Below are positions 30,127 through 38,584 of a stretch of 64,000 nucleotides of DNA, in pieces (within the stretch, counting starts at the first letter, position 1; every line of letters starts with the position of its first letter). The position numbers were made by a program, and so were the translations under genes. The DNA lies in contig NZ_CP108569.1 in assembly GCF_036010505.1 (NCBI RefSeq), positions 7,518,001 to 7,582,000 on the forward strand. Reading direction: 5' to 3'. The stretch is from Streptomyces sp. NBC_01197. GTDB taxonomy: Bacteria > Actinomycetota > Actinomycetes > Streptomycetales > Streptomycetaceae. The notes under the pieces are model-generated. The model had not been told where the DNA came from. It did no database searches and saw nothing but the letters and a program-made list of their open reading frames with translations.

Positions 30127-31341
30127 TCAGACCGGTACCGCGACGGGCCTGGCGGCGAGATCGCTGACGTACTCGTTGACATACTCACGGATCAACGTGG
30201 GTACGCGATAGACGTACTCGTGGCCGCGGCGCACCTGGACGACGGAGTTGTCGACGAGTTCGGCCAGCACCTTGATGTTGTCGGCCGGGCTGTCGTCGGC
30301 GCCGGAGTCGAAACCCGTCACGTCCTCGATGGTGAACGGGTTCTGGATGGCGGCCAGATGGTGCAGCAGGGTGCGTTGGGAGAGGTTCAGCAGGTCGTAG
30401 CTCCACTTGGCGGCGCTCGACAGGGGGCGATGACGGGAGAGGCTGCCCAGGCTGATCTGGTCGAGGATCGGCAGGAGGGGAGCCTCTTGGAGCAGCGTGT
30501 TCAGCGACACCGACCTCAAGCGGTGCGCGGCCACCTCTATGGCCAGCGGCATCGCGTCCAGCCGCGTACACAACGTTGTCACGGCGGGGAGGCGGTCGGT
30601 GATGTCGAGGGTGGGGACGCTGGTGTGCGCCCGGATCAGGAAGAGTTCCACCGCGGGCGAGTGCCCTGTGCCGGACGGGCTGTCCACGGGGAGCGGTGCC
30701 ACCTCCCAGGAGGTCGCGGACATCAATGCGAGCGGCCGGCGGGAGGTCACGATGATGTCCAGGCCCGGATGCTCATGCAGCAGTCGCTGTGACACCTCGG
30801 TCACGGCCTTGAGGACATGCTCGGCATTGTCGATGACGAGGAGCATGCGAAACTCCGTCGTCTGCCAGGCCGGCGAGCACGACATACGGGTCTTCACCGC
30901 CTCGGTCACCGCCGTCAACGCCTCGCGCTCCCGGTCCCGTTCCGGCAGCAGCGAGCCCAGTTCGACCACGGCGACGCCGTCGCGGTACATCCGCTGTAAC
31001 TGGGCTGCCGAGGCAAGGGCCAGGCGGGTCTTGCCCACACCGCCGGACCCGGTCAGCACGAGCAGGCGACTGCTCTTCACCGCGGCGCACATGTGCCGCA
31101 GATCGTCCTGCCGGCCCACCAGGACGTCAGTTTGCGGGCGGATACCCAGCCACGGAACGGTACTGGAGGGGCTGTCTAACTCTCCGGCAGGGACGTCGGC
31201 GCCGTTGAGGACGGTATGGTGCGCCGCCATGGCGGCCTCGGAAGGGAGAGGGAGAGGCAGTGACGACAGCGGCCGGGGGGCTGTCTGCAGGGCCTTGAGA
31301 ATCAGTTCGACGGTGGCTCTTCGCGGGTTTCTGTTGGTAGC
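30127..31341 (-). pseudogene. XRE/STAND-ATPase regulator, 3' part, split by IS630
   Basis: Encodes a P-loop STAND ATPase (COG3903 type): Walker A LTGSGGVGKTRLA, Walker B LLVIDNAEH, a sensor-like VTSRRPLAL, and a winged-helix/linker tail. An ATG at 31230 could still give 367 residues, but the frame stays open upstream to the IS end at 31343. Across the IS it continues in frame into an XRE helix-turn-helix (32511-32628). The ancestral protein would be about 444 residues. Such regulators often control nearby secondary-metabolite genes. The remaining fragment lacks its DNA-binding domain, so normal function is unlikely. Confidence 0.85.
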
Positions 31342-31375
31342 TACTGAGGTTGAACTCGGGATGTCGTGCTGATGG

Positions 31376-32047
31376 TCAGGCGGGGCGGATGGTCAGGCCG
31401 GTCTCGGTGAGACAGCCGTCGATGAGGTGGCTGCGGTACTGGATGTGCCGCAGGCCGCGCCGGACGGTCTGGACGAGGTGTTCGGGGGTGCTGAAGGCGA
31501 CGTTCGAGAGCCATCCGCGCCGTAGGAGTGACCAGATGCCCTCGACGGGGTTGAGGTCGGGTGCGTAGGGCGGCAGGTAGTAGATGGTCAGCCAGTCGCG
31601 GGTTTCGGCGAACTCTCTCAGGCCGGCTGCTTTGTGGACGTTGAGGTTGTCCCAGATGAGCACGATGGGGCCGTCGAGCTGCTGGTGGGCGGAGATCAGC
31701 AGGTCGCGGTAGTCGCGCCAGGAGAAGCTCTTGCGCCCGTCACGGTTGCCGTCGTCGCGGCGGGGCCGGTAGACCAGCCTCGACCGGTGGCCGGGTTTGT
31801 AGCAGGTCAGCGCTGCGATGGATATGCGCCTGCGGGAACGGCCGCGGACGCGGACCACCGGGGTGCGGCCGCGTGGCGACCATGTCTTTGCGTGCGGCGG
31901 CGTCATGGAGAAGCCGGCTTCGTCTTCGAAGACGAGCCAGGCTCCATGGGCCGCCGCGAGCCTTCCGCGCAGGGCCACACCTCCTTGACCCACCCCGCGA
32001 CCGCGTCGTCGTCCCGCTCCATCGCTCTGCGGGCCGGTACCTGGCAA
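31376..32047 (-). CDS. IS630 transposase, DDE catalytic frame
   Basis: Carries the complete DDE triad: FEDEAGF, LIWDNLNVH, and LNPVEGIW, with the family-typical YYLPPYAPDLNP. The meaningful part starts about residue 28 (LAAAHGAWLVFEDE); sequence before that is read in the wrong frame. It is downstream of, and overlaps, the N-terminal frame. Confidence 0.88.
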   Translation of the reverse strand: MPGTGPQSDGAGRRRGRGVGQGGVALRGRLAAAHGAWLVFEDEAGFSMTPPHAKTWSPRGRTPVVRVRGRSRRRISIAALTCYKPGHRSRLVYRPRRDDGNRDGRKSFSWRDYRDLLISAHQQLDGPIVLIWDNLNVHKAAGLREFAETRDWLTIYYLPPYAPDLNPVEGIWSLLRRGWLSNVAFSTPEHLVQTVRRGLRHIQYRSHLIDGCLTETGLTIRPA

Positions 32048-32442
32048 GACCAGCCGTTGCGCACCAGCAGCTTGCGCACGCCCTGGATCGTGTATGTCAG
32101 GTGAAAGCGTCGGCCGATCACCGTCGTGACCCGGGCAAGCGTCCAGCGCTGGTCCTGCCAGCCATGCGCGGCCGGGCCTTTGGCCAGCTCCGCTTCAAGC
32201 TGCGTGAACTGCTGATCGCTCAGTTTCGGCAGCGACGCTGGCCCCTGCGACCGCAAGGATCGCGGGCCGCCCTCGGCCCACGCGTGACGCCATCGCTGGA
32301 CCGAGCGGACACTGACCCGCAGATCTCTGGCGATCGCTGTACTACCCTCGCCCAGGGCGAACCGCTCGGCCGCCTTGAGCCGTAACTCTTCGCGAAACTG
32401 CTGTCGTTCGGCGGTCAGCCCGCCCCCTTGTGGATACCGCAT
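31903..32442 (-). CDS. IS630 transposase, N-terminal frame
   Basis: 179 residues with the tandem helix-turn-helix region (AIARDLRVSVRSVQRWRHAW) and the linker WTLARVTTVIGRRFHLTYT. The frame runs out after VKEVWPCAEG. The protein continues in the overlapping frame at LAAAHGAWLVFEDE, so a one-base frame change near 31975 joins the halves. Whether this is programmed frameshifting, as in some IS630 elements, or an inactivating mutation cannot be told here. Confidence 0.85.
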   Translation of the reverse strand: MRYPQGGGLTAERQQFREELRLKAAERFALGEGSTAIARDLRVSVRSVQRWRHAWAEGGPRSLRSQGPASLPKLSDQQFTQLEAELAKGPAAHGWQDQRWTLARVTTVIGRRFHLTYTIQGVRKLLVRNGWSCQVPARRAMERDDDAVAGWVKEVWPCAEGSRRPMEPGSSSKTKPASP

Positions 32443-32510
32443 GACTCCGGTGATACCGCAGCCACCGACCAGTCGTCACCCCTTACGACACCACGAGTTC
32501 AGCCTCAGTA

Positions 32511-32628
32511 ACTCCAGGTTGCGAATGGTTCTGACACTGACTCCGGAGCGCTCCGCCAGTGCCTCTTGACTCCAGCCTGCGGCTCTGCGGGCTGTCGCGA
32601 TGACAACATGGAGTCTATTTATTTCCAT
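32511..32628 (-). pseudogene. XRE/STAND regulator, 5' part (HTH)
   Basis: Begins at the ATG at 32628 and encodes MEINRLHVVIATARRAAGWS followed by QEALAERSGVSVRTIRNLE, a textbook XRE helix-turn-helix. The frame then meets the IS630 end. Joined to 31341 through a single TA it reads on as LATNRNPRRATVELILKAL, the usual next helix of this domain. Confidence 0.88.
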
Positions 32629-33603
32629 CTGCTATTCCCCGTTTCGTGGTCTAGCCGGAATTTGCGGTTTCCCGGTTCAACACAACGTTTCTTTCTGGAG
32701 GAGCAGGCGACGCCACCAATGTGTCCCGTACGGCGGAAATTCATCCCCCGACGGCAAACTGACGGGGTGATTTCGGCGGCTTGGGGTGTAGATGTCCGTT
32801 ACACGGTATGGGCCATGGATTCAGTGAACCGCCGAGGACTGGGCGGTTCCGATTTCCGGCCCTGTCGCCTATGTCTGCGTGAAGGACCGACGATCAGAAG
32901 AGCAGCAAGTGCTCGGTAGTGCGGCCAGGCCGTCCGCAAAAGGTCGCAAAAAAACCGGTCGCGCGCATTGTTTCCCCCAGTTAGTCATTGGCGGCGCGGG
33001 GATCGCCCGACGCCGGAACCGGACCAGGGCCCACGCTAAGGCTCACTTTGATCGCAAAGCAAGGAGATTAGTGTAGTCGTTCGATTACGTGGGGTGACAG
33101 GAAAGAGCCTTCTCCAGGTCAGGTCCACTTTTGTCGCGGCCTGCACCTAGCCAGTCGACCGCCTTGGCTTTGCGTGACATTGCCACAGGCTTGTCGACAG
33201 ATTTACCTTCCGGCAGTGCTGTCTGAGGTTGCCGGCCCGTAGCCGGGCCGCCCGACGGGGGGCGGGCGACCCGGTTCCGAGGGCAGGAAGCGGCCGACGC
33301 ACTCATTCGTCCTCTGATGGTGCGCTACTTTTCGGACGCTCCTTTTCGGCCCCTCACCACGTGAACCGCGGCCCTTCGAGGTTAGGGGAGGGCGGCATGG
33401 GCGCGCCTCCACCCCGGGGTGGAGAAGATCTTCTCCACCCCGGGGTGGAGAAGATCTGGAACCAGGGTTGGAAAAAACGCTGTGTGGCAAGGAAGGGCAG
33501 GCGAGATCGCTGCCTTATTGGATAACCTGCTCCTCACCGTCGCGGCTTTGCGCACAGCGGGTCCGCGGCCGGACGCGAAGAAAAAACCTAGGAGGTTCCG
33601 CGC
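32629..33603. other. Non-coding region upstream of the broken regulator
   Basis: 975 bases with no convincing gene on either strand and visibly lower GC than the surroundings between about 32600 and 33100. It should contain the promoter of the disrupted regulator and, at the right, the 44-bp palindrome (33407-33450) and the ribosome-binding site AGGAGG of the membrane-protein gene. Confidence 0.6.
33407..33450. repeat. 44-bp perfect palindrome
   Basis: Two copies of the 18-base palindrome CTCCACCCCGGGGTGGAG joined by the 8-base palindrome AAGATCTT. The whole 44 bases equal their own reverse complement. A partial third linker (AAGATCT) follows. It lies 150 bases before a small membrane-protein gene. 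Candidate tandem operator, hairpin terminator or recombination site. Confidence 0.9.
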
Positions 33604-34080
33604 GTGAACAACACCACCAGCGCTCTGATCGGTCTCGTCATCCTGGCGCTGCTCATAACCCGACAACTGCGCGCGCGTCCGATGGGCAGGTCCGTGCCGC
33701 TTGTCCTCCTCGGAGTGCTCGTGGTGCTCGGCGTGGCCGCCATGGTGTTCGGAGTGAAGTCGGTGACGACCCATCACCCGCTGTCCGCCGGCACCCTGAC
33801 CATCGTCTGCCTGAGCTTCGTGGTCGCCGCCGCCTTCGGAGCCGTGCGGGCGCTGACCATGCAGGTGTGGCGTGGCCCGGCCGGGGAGGCCTTCTGCAAG
33901 GGCACGATGATCACCGTGGTTCTGTGGCTGGTCTCGATGGCCGTGCACTTCGGCATGGACGCGTGGATCGACCACTCGGCCAAGGCCGGTGTGCTCGGAT
34001 TCTCCACGATCTATCTCTACCTGGCCGTCACCCTCGGCATCCAGGCCGTGGTCGTGCGCCGCCGCGCGGCCGCCCTCTGA
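33604..34080 (+). CDS. Small integral membrane protein (DUF1453-like)
   Basis: 158 residues with four strongly hydrophobic segments (roughly 5-20, 30-50, 62-85, 98-115) and a fifth near 130-150; the C-terminus is RRRAAAL. GTG start with a perfect AGGAGG 8 bases upstream. Spacing and hydrophobicity resemble the DUF1453 (CcdC-like) family of Streptomyces. Function unknown. No operon partner. Confidence 0.75.
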   Translation: MNNTTSALIGLVILALLITRQLRARPMGRSVPLVLLGVLVVLGVAAMVFGVKSVTTHHPLSAGTLTIVCLSFVVAAAFGAVRALTMQVWRGPAGEAFCKGTMITVVLWLVSMAVHFGMDAWIDHSAKAGVLGFSTIYLYLAVTLGIQAVVVRRRAAAL

Positions 34081-34255
34081 ACCCGGCCGCTCCGAGTGCA
34101 ACGCCGTCCCCAGACCGCCAACAGCACCAGCCGGGATCGGCGGTCACTGGTGCAGTCGAAGCGCGCTTTCTGATCCTCTTCGGCTCGTCCAGAGTGATGC
34201 CCCGCATGCCGAAATCATCGAAGCGTGCCAACGGCGCATCTTCGAGGCGCGGCGG

Positions 34256-34852
34256 GTGTACGAGAAGACGAAGGGCCCCGCGCGGGAGATCTATTTCAGG
34301 TGGGCCGGACCCGCCGTTCAGCTCATGCACCAAAGCAAGGCGTTCAAGGACATCGAGGATCCCGACGCACCGGGCCAGACCTATCGGTCCTTCCGGAAGT
34401 GGTGTGCGGATCAGGGGGTCTCGCGGTCGCACGCCTACCGGATGCTGGACGAGAAGCCCGTGGCGCTCGCGCTCCGCAAGGCATACCGGGGCCATCTTGA
34501 CTCATCTCAGATTGAGATCCTGGCTCCCCTGCTCCGACAGCACGGTGCGAAGGCGACTGAGGATGTGTGGTCAAGCGCTACCGAGCTCGCGGGCGATACC
34601 CCCGATGCCAGGGCGCTTGCTGCCGTCCGTGACAAGCTCGGATTCGGCACAGTCCCCGAGGACGACGAGCCACCGGGCCCCGAGAAGGCGATCAAGGTCT
34701 CGCGGCCGAAGCCGCCCACCCAGCGACTGTCTGCCGACCGGTTCAACGCCGACGAGGTACGCGCCTTCGCACGTGAGCGCCCTGACTTGATGCGCCTCAT
34801 CATCGCTGCGGGACAGCAAGCCATAGATGAGATAGAAGGTTCCGCGAAGTAG
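34256..34852 (+). CDS. Hypothetical protein with helix-turn-helix, possibly 5'-truncated
   Basis: About 198 residues from the GTG at 34256. The frame is open further upstream (about 34160: HAEIIEACQRRIFEARR) and looks coding there, but it has no credible start, so the 5' end may have been lost. YRSFRKWCADQGVSRSHAYRM resembles a DNA-binding HTH. The C-terminal half is charged, ending RFNADEVRAFARERPDLMRL. Plasmid-type proteins of this look precede regulatory or partition genes, but no family could be named. Confidence 0.55.
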   Translation: MYEKTKGPAREIYFRWAGPAVQLMHQSKAFKDIEDPDAPGQTYRSFRKWCADQGVSRSHAYRMLDEKPVALALRKAYRGHLDSSQIEILAPLLRQHGAKATEDVWSSATELAGDTPDARALAAVRDKLGFGTVPEDDEPPGPEKAIKVSRPKPPTQRLSADRFNADEVRAFARERPDLMRLIIAAGQQAIDEIEGSAK

Positions 34853-34940
34853 GAGCCCCGTCCGCAAAAGTGTCCCTTGAAGGGACACTTCCGGGGCTAC
34901 GGTGGTGGGGCGGGCCGCCCGCGTCCAGGAGGAGGATGTC

Positions 34941-35237
34941 GTGACCGCACAGCCTGACCACCACGACCATCGCGCCGCGTCGCGCCCGGCCATGGGCACG
35001 TTGGCTGAGCTGCGGACCGCGTTGGCGACGTGGGAATTCCCTGGCGATCTGGCGGAGTTCGAGCGTGAGCTGGACGCGACAGACCTCGATGACCTGTCCC
35101 GGGTGCGGGAGGTTGTCCAGGCCTACCGGCACCGTGTGCTCCTGCGGTTCGACATCGAGGGCGCGGCGGCGCTCACGCGGTCCACGGCGGATGTCACGGC
35201 GGAGCTCCGCCGCAAGATGGCTTCGGCTGAGCGGTGA
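34941..35237 (+). CDS. Small DUF6247-like protein, antitoxin candidate
   Basis: 98 residues, GTG start with GGAGGAGG upstream. ELRTALATWEFPGDLAEFER and LSRVREVVQAYRHRV recall the DUF6247 family common in Streptomyces. The stop overlaps the GTG of the next gene as GTGA, so the two are translationally coupled, as in toxin-antitoxin pairs. Assignment as antitoxin rests on that arrangement. Confidence 0.6.
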   Translation: MTAQPDHHDHRAASRPAMGTLAELRTALATWEFPGDLAEFERELDATDLDDLSRVREVVQAYRHRVLLRFDIEGAAALTRSTADVTAELRRKMASAER

Positions 35238-35507
35238 GCGCCGCGTTCTACAGCGATGCCGTAGAGAAAATCCGTGGTGAGCTGGCCCGGGGTGAGCGGG
35301 CCGCAGTGGAGTCTGTGCGCCGTGCTCTGGAGCGGGTCCCGGATCCCGATCACGCGCGCGGCCTGCCGGACGCCGACCCGCACTCGGAGTCGTACGTCAT
35401 CGAGGTGTTGCCGGAGGTGACCGGCGGCCGGGGGGGTCTCGGTGGTCTACCGGTACGTCCAGGACCTGGACGCGGTGCTGATCCTGTGGCTGATCGCGGG
35501 TCCGTGA
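35234..35507 (+). pseudogene. Toxin-like partner, frameshifted in a G7 run
   Basis: Begins MSAAFYSDAVEKIRGELARG. After EVLPEVTGGRG a run of seven G shifts the frame. With six G it would read VSVVYRYVQDLDAVLILWLI and stop at 35507, giving 90 residues with a RelE/ParE-like strand-rich end. As it stands the frame runs on into unrelated sequence to 35536. It could be a real inactivation or a sequencing error in the homopolymer. Confidence 0.6.
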
Positions 35508-35666
35508 ACGAGGTGCCGGTCTCATGCCTGCGTTGAGGGTTGGACGCGGACGGCCAGCGGCCCGTCCCGGGGAAACCCGGGGCGGGCCGCTTTGCATATC
35601 ACCCCCGGTCTTGCGGGGGTACCGTCCTAGCAACACCACATTGCGGGAACGGAGTTGACGTCCATC

Positions 35667-36968
35667 ATGCCAGCGTGGAGTGAATACAGCACGGGCCAGC
35701 GAATCAAGATCCTGCGCGGCCGGGCCATGACCCAGAACGATCTCGCCGAGGCGTGCCGGCTGTCTGCCGAGACGATCAGCGCCGCAGAACGCGACATCGC
35801 GCTGACGCTGCCCACCCTCCTGTCCATCAGTGCCGCGCTGCATGCCGATGTTGCGGTGATTGTCGGGCAGGCCGCGCCCCGCAGGTCGGCCACCCACGGC
35901 GACCGTGTGATGATGCGCGCCTTGTCGGCGGCCGTGCACGACACCGCAGCCGGAATCCTGCCGACCGCGATGGAGGGGTCGCCCGCTCTTGACGAGCTGC
36001 GCCGGGTGACCGATCGGGCGTGGGATCTGTATTGGCAGGGCCAGTACGACCAGGTCGGCACGATCGCCGCGCCGTTCCTGCGGGATGCGGCCGCCCGCCT
36101 TCACGTCCAGGCGGACGGCGAGCGGGCGGAGGCGTGGTCGGTGCTGTCCGACGCTTACCGGGTGTCCGCCTACGTCGCCAACCTGCTCGGTGCGCGGGAT
36201 CTGGCGTACGCGGCGATCGGACATGCTCGCCACGCCGCCGAGAAAGCCGTTGACCCGCTGCGTGCGGCGCTGGTGGACTCCGGCCGCGCCTGGGTCTACC
36301 TGCGTGACTCGCGCCTTGCCGATGCTCTCGCGCTCGCGGAGAAGGCCGCTGTGGACATCGAGCCCCGGTTCTCGACCGCGACCCCCGCGGAACTCACCGT
36401 CTACGGCTCTCACATCAACTTCGCCGCAGTGGTGGCGAGCCGGATGGGCAACAGTGACCGGGCCGGCGACTACCTCTCCCAGTCCCATGCGACCGGCGCC
36501 CGGATGGGCCGCGAGCGCGGGGCATACGGCACCCTGCACGGCCCCGTCACCGCGAGCGCTCAGGCGGTCGGCATCAAGGTGTCGTTGGGGGAGACCGGCC
36601 AGGCCCTCGCGCTCATCGACTCGATGCGCGACTACCGCGACCTGCTGATCTCCGCCCACCAGCAGCTCGACGGCCCCATCGTGCTCATCTGGGACAACCT
36701 CAACGTCCACAAAGCAGCCGGCCTGAGAGAGTTCGCCGAAACCCGCGACTGGCTGACCATCTACTACCTGCCGCCCTACGCACCCGACCTCAACCCCGTC
36801 GAGGGCATCTGGTCACTCCTACGGCGCGGATGGCTCTCGAACGTCGCCTTCAGCACCCCCGAACACCTCGTCCAGACCGTCCGGCGCGGCCTGCGGCACA
36901 TCCAGTACCGCAGCCACCTCATCGACGGCTGTCTCACCGAGACCGGCCTGACCATCCGCCCCGCCTGA
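35667..36968 (+). CDS. XRE regulator fused in frame to IS630 transposase tail
   Basis: Residues 1-75 form an XRE helix-turn-helix (GQRIKILRGRAMTQNDLAEA, SAETISAAERDIA). Residues about 100-320 are helical repeats of the TPR-like sensor type seen in Streptomyces pleiotropic regulators. At about 36627 (IDSMRDYRDLL) the frame passes without a break into the last about 113 residues of the IS630 transposase (LIWDNLNVH, LNPVEGIW) and ends at the transposase stop. The regulator has lost its own C-terminus. An upstream TTG at 35655 is an alternative start. Confidence 0.85.
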   Translation: MPAWSEYSTGQRIKILRGRAMTQNDLAEACRLSAETISAAERDIALTLPTLLSISAALHADVAVIVGQAAPRRSATHGDRVMMRALSAAVHDTAAGILPTAMEGSPALDELRRVTDRAWDLYWQGQYDQVGTIAAPFLRDAAARLHVQADGERAEAWSVLSDAYRVSAYVANLLGARDLAYAAIGHARHAAEKAVDPLRAALVDSGRAWVYLRDSRLADALALAEKAAVDIEPRFSTATPAELTVYGSHINFAAVVASRMGNSDRAGDYLSQSHATGARMGRERGAYGTLHGPVTASAQAVGIKVSLGETGQALALIDSMRDYRDLLISAHQQLDGPIVLIWDNLNVHKAAGLREFAETRDWLTIYYLPPYAPDLNPVEGIWSLLRRGWLSNVAFSTPEHLVQTVRRGLRHIQYRSHLIDGCLTETGLTIRPA

Positions 36969-37000
36969 CCATCAGCACGACATCCCGAGTTCAACCTCAG
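36627..37000 (+). mobile_element. Partial IS630 copy (374 bp), inverted relative to 31344-32508
   Basis: Matches, apparently exactly, the end of the IS at 31344-31717 in opposite orientation. It ends in the same inverted repeat (CCCGAGTTCAACCTCAG) followed by TA at 37001-37002. The other half of the IS is missing. Confidence 0.92.
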
Positions 37001-37049
37001 TAACAAAGGCGTTGGACGTGGCGGTGTGTGATGAGGCAGGTGGCGAGGC

Positions 37050-37112
37050 TAAGAGGTCATCTCATTTGGCACGGTCGGTAGGCTGTCGTCATGGTGGGGA
37101 TCGTTGAGCGGC
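37050..37112 (+). pseudogene. Possible IS5-family 5' remnant
   Basis: A short stretch with GAGGTCATCTCATTTGG and, at 37091, ATG GTG GGG ATC GTT GAG (MVGIVERLMP) resembles the left end and first codons of Streptomyces IS5-family transposases. It breaks off within about 10 codons. Confidence 0.35.
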
Positions 37113-37180
37113 TGATGCCGGCCAGGCGCGCAAGGCCATCGCGACGCTGACCCCTGACGCGGGCGCTCGATGAGGCAGGC

Positions 37181-37738
37181 TCAGCCGATCGAGCATTCGG
37201 CGAACTCGACGTCGCTGAAAGCGATGTGCAGCCCGTGGGCCCGGCGGCCCCACTCGCGAAAGTAGGAGTGTCCCAGCGCCCGGGCCAGGATCACCGTCTG
37301 CTGCTGCTCACCCGCGCCGGCATCCCGAGCAGCGAACAACTCCCGGGCTACCTCTCCCGGCAGATCCTGGGTGATCCACCGCACCCGCGGATCGTCCGAT
37401 GAGCCTGCAGGAGCCGCGAATCCGAATCGCGCACGGGTATGGGAGACGAGCCCCTCCGCCTTTGCCTGGGCACGCCGACGGGCCCGTACTCGGGGCTGCC
37501 ACCGAGCCAGGACCGCTTCCTCGATCGCCCGCACCTGCGTCGACCCCGGGGGACGACGCGCTCCTGGCTTCTTCGTCACCCACCGCTGCACGGTGCGCTG
37601 CGACACCCCCAGCACGGCGGCTACCCTCCGAGTGGAACCACGGTGCACTGCCAGCAAAAACCGCAGGCGGGCCTCGGTGCTTGAGGGAACGGGCCGGGTG
37701 CGCAACGCGCGCTCCAAACCCTGCTCGATCCGTCCCAC
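37181..37738 (-). CDS. tpg: Telomere terminal protein, Tpg family
   Basis: 185 residues from the GTG at 37738, with GAGAGG just upstream; longer reading gives 198. Tpg caps the 5' ends of linear Streptomyces replicons and primes end patching. The family pattern is clear: ARLRFLLAVHRGSTRRVAAV, then LGVSQRTVQRWV (helix-turn-helix), ARWQPRVRARRRAQA, RARFGFAAPAGSSDD and ELFAARDAGAGEQQ, ending with FREWGRRAHGLHIAFSDVEF. Normally tap, encoding the telomere-associated partner, lies directly upstream; here that space holds only fragments. This is strong evidence for a chromosome arm or linear plasmid. Confidence 0.9.
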   Translation of the reverse strand: MGRIEQGLERALRTRPVPSSTEARLRFLLAVHRGSTRRVAAVLGVSQRTVQRWVTKKPGARRPPGSTQVRAIEEAVLARWQPRVRARRRAQAKAEGLVSHTRARFGFAAPAGSSDDPRVRWITQDLPGEVARELFAARDAGAGEQQQTVILARALGHSYFREWGRRAHGLHIAFSDVEFAECSIG

Positions 37739-38208
37739 GTCCGCCTCTCGAAGCCGCCAGCCGGCAAGGCCGGGCACCTGCAGTCCGTCGTGTCAGTTCT
37801 CCCAGGTCGTCTGCCCCTGCCTGCCAGTTTCTGCATTCTCGGGACAGCGCTGGCTGACACAAGCTACGAGCCCTTGGGTGAGCACCGGTGACAAGCTGGC
37901 GGCTCAGGTCACGACGGATGTCGCCGACATTCCGGTGTTGTCCTTCCGGTATCGAGCCCCCAAGAGGGGCGAGGCAGGAGCTCCACCGGATGGAGAACTG
38001 GAGTGATCCTTCGACTGCGCTTCGTCCGCAACGTCGTCCGGCAGGAAGCCGCCATGAGGGCCACCCTCGTCGTCGTGGCCGGCCTGCCAGAACGCGTCGA
38101 TGCATCCGGCGGCCGTGTCGGCGAGCTGCCACGAGGTGGGGCCCAGGTTGCGGACTGCGCCGACCCGCGGCAAGAGCGCGCTCAAGGAGTGCCCGGCGGC
38201 CACCCCGG
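37739..38208. other. Region upstream of tpg without a recognisable gene
   Basis: 470 bases. No tap-like frame is present. Short open frames exist on both strands, but none has family-like composition or a ribosome-binding site. It is likely remnants. Confidence 0.5.
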
Positions 38209-38445
38209 CAGGCTGGCCTGTCCGCCGCAGGCCAGCGCCGGGCGAAAGGGCTGCGTCGCGAAGAGGTCGCGATGCTCGCCGGAGTCAGCGCCGAGTACTA
38301 CGCCCGCATGGAACGGGGCAACCTCGCAGGTGCCTCCGAGGCCGTCCTGGACTCCCTCGCCCCGATGCAGCTCGACGAATCCGAACGCGCCCACCTGATG
38401 GAGCACGAGGAACTGAGGCTCCCGGTCGCCGTGCTCAAGGTCGGC
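38209..38445 (+). pseudogene. Fragment of an XRE/MmyB-like regulator
   Basis: Encodes GQRRAKGLRREEVAMLAGVS followed by AEYYARMERGNLAGASEAVL and DESERAHL, the N-terminal HTH of the MmyB-like family. The downstream ligand-binding part is missing and the upstream frame is nonsense. Confidence 0.7.
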
Positions 38446-38584
38446 GGCCGGGGTCGCGGGCAGGTGCTCGTGCATGCCCGCCGCTCCGGTCCAGCGCCGG
38501 GCGGGGCGGGGGGCGGCTGACCAGGAGGTCAAACGCCACTGCTCAGGCTTGCTTTGCGGAGGAGCCCTGGGAGATGCTGCCCTG

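Larger units (their letters stand above)
31344..32508 (-). mobile_element. IS630-family insertion sequence (1165 bp)
   Basis: Bounded by terminal inverted repeats: left CTGAGGTTGAACTCGGGATG, right-end complement CTGAGGCTGAACTCGTGGTG. A TA dinucleotide flanks each end (31342-31343 and 32509-32510), the duplicated target typical of this family. It carries two overlapping transposase frames. It interrupts an XRE/STAND regulator gene. Its left 374 bases recur, inverted, at 36627-37000. Confidence 0.93.

Noticed and set aside
33407..33457. CRISPR repeat
   Set aside because: Only two units with an 8-base palindromic linker and no variable spacers; no cas genes in the window.
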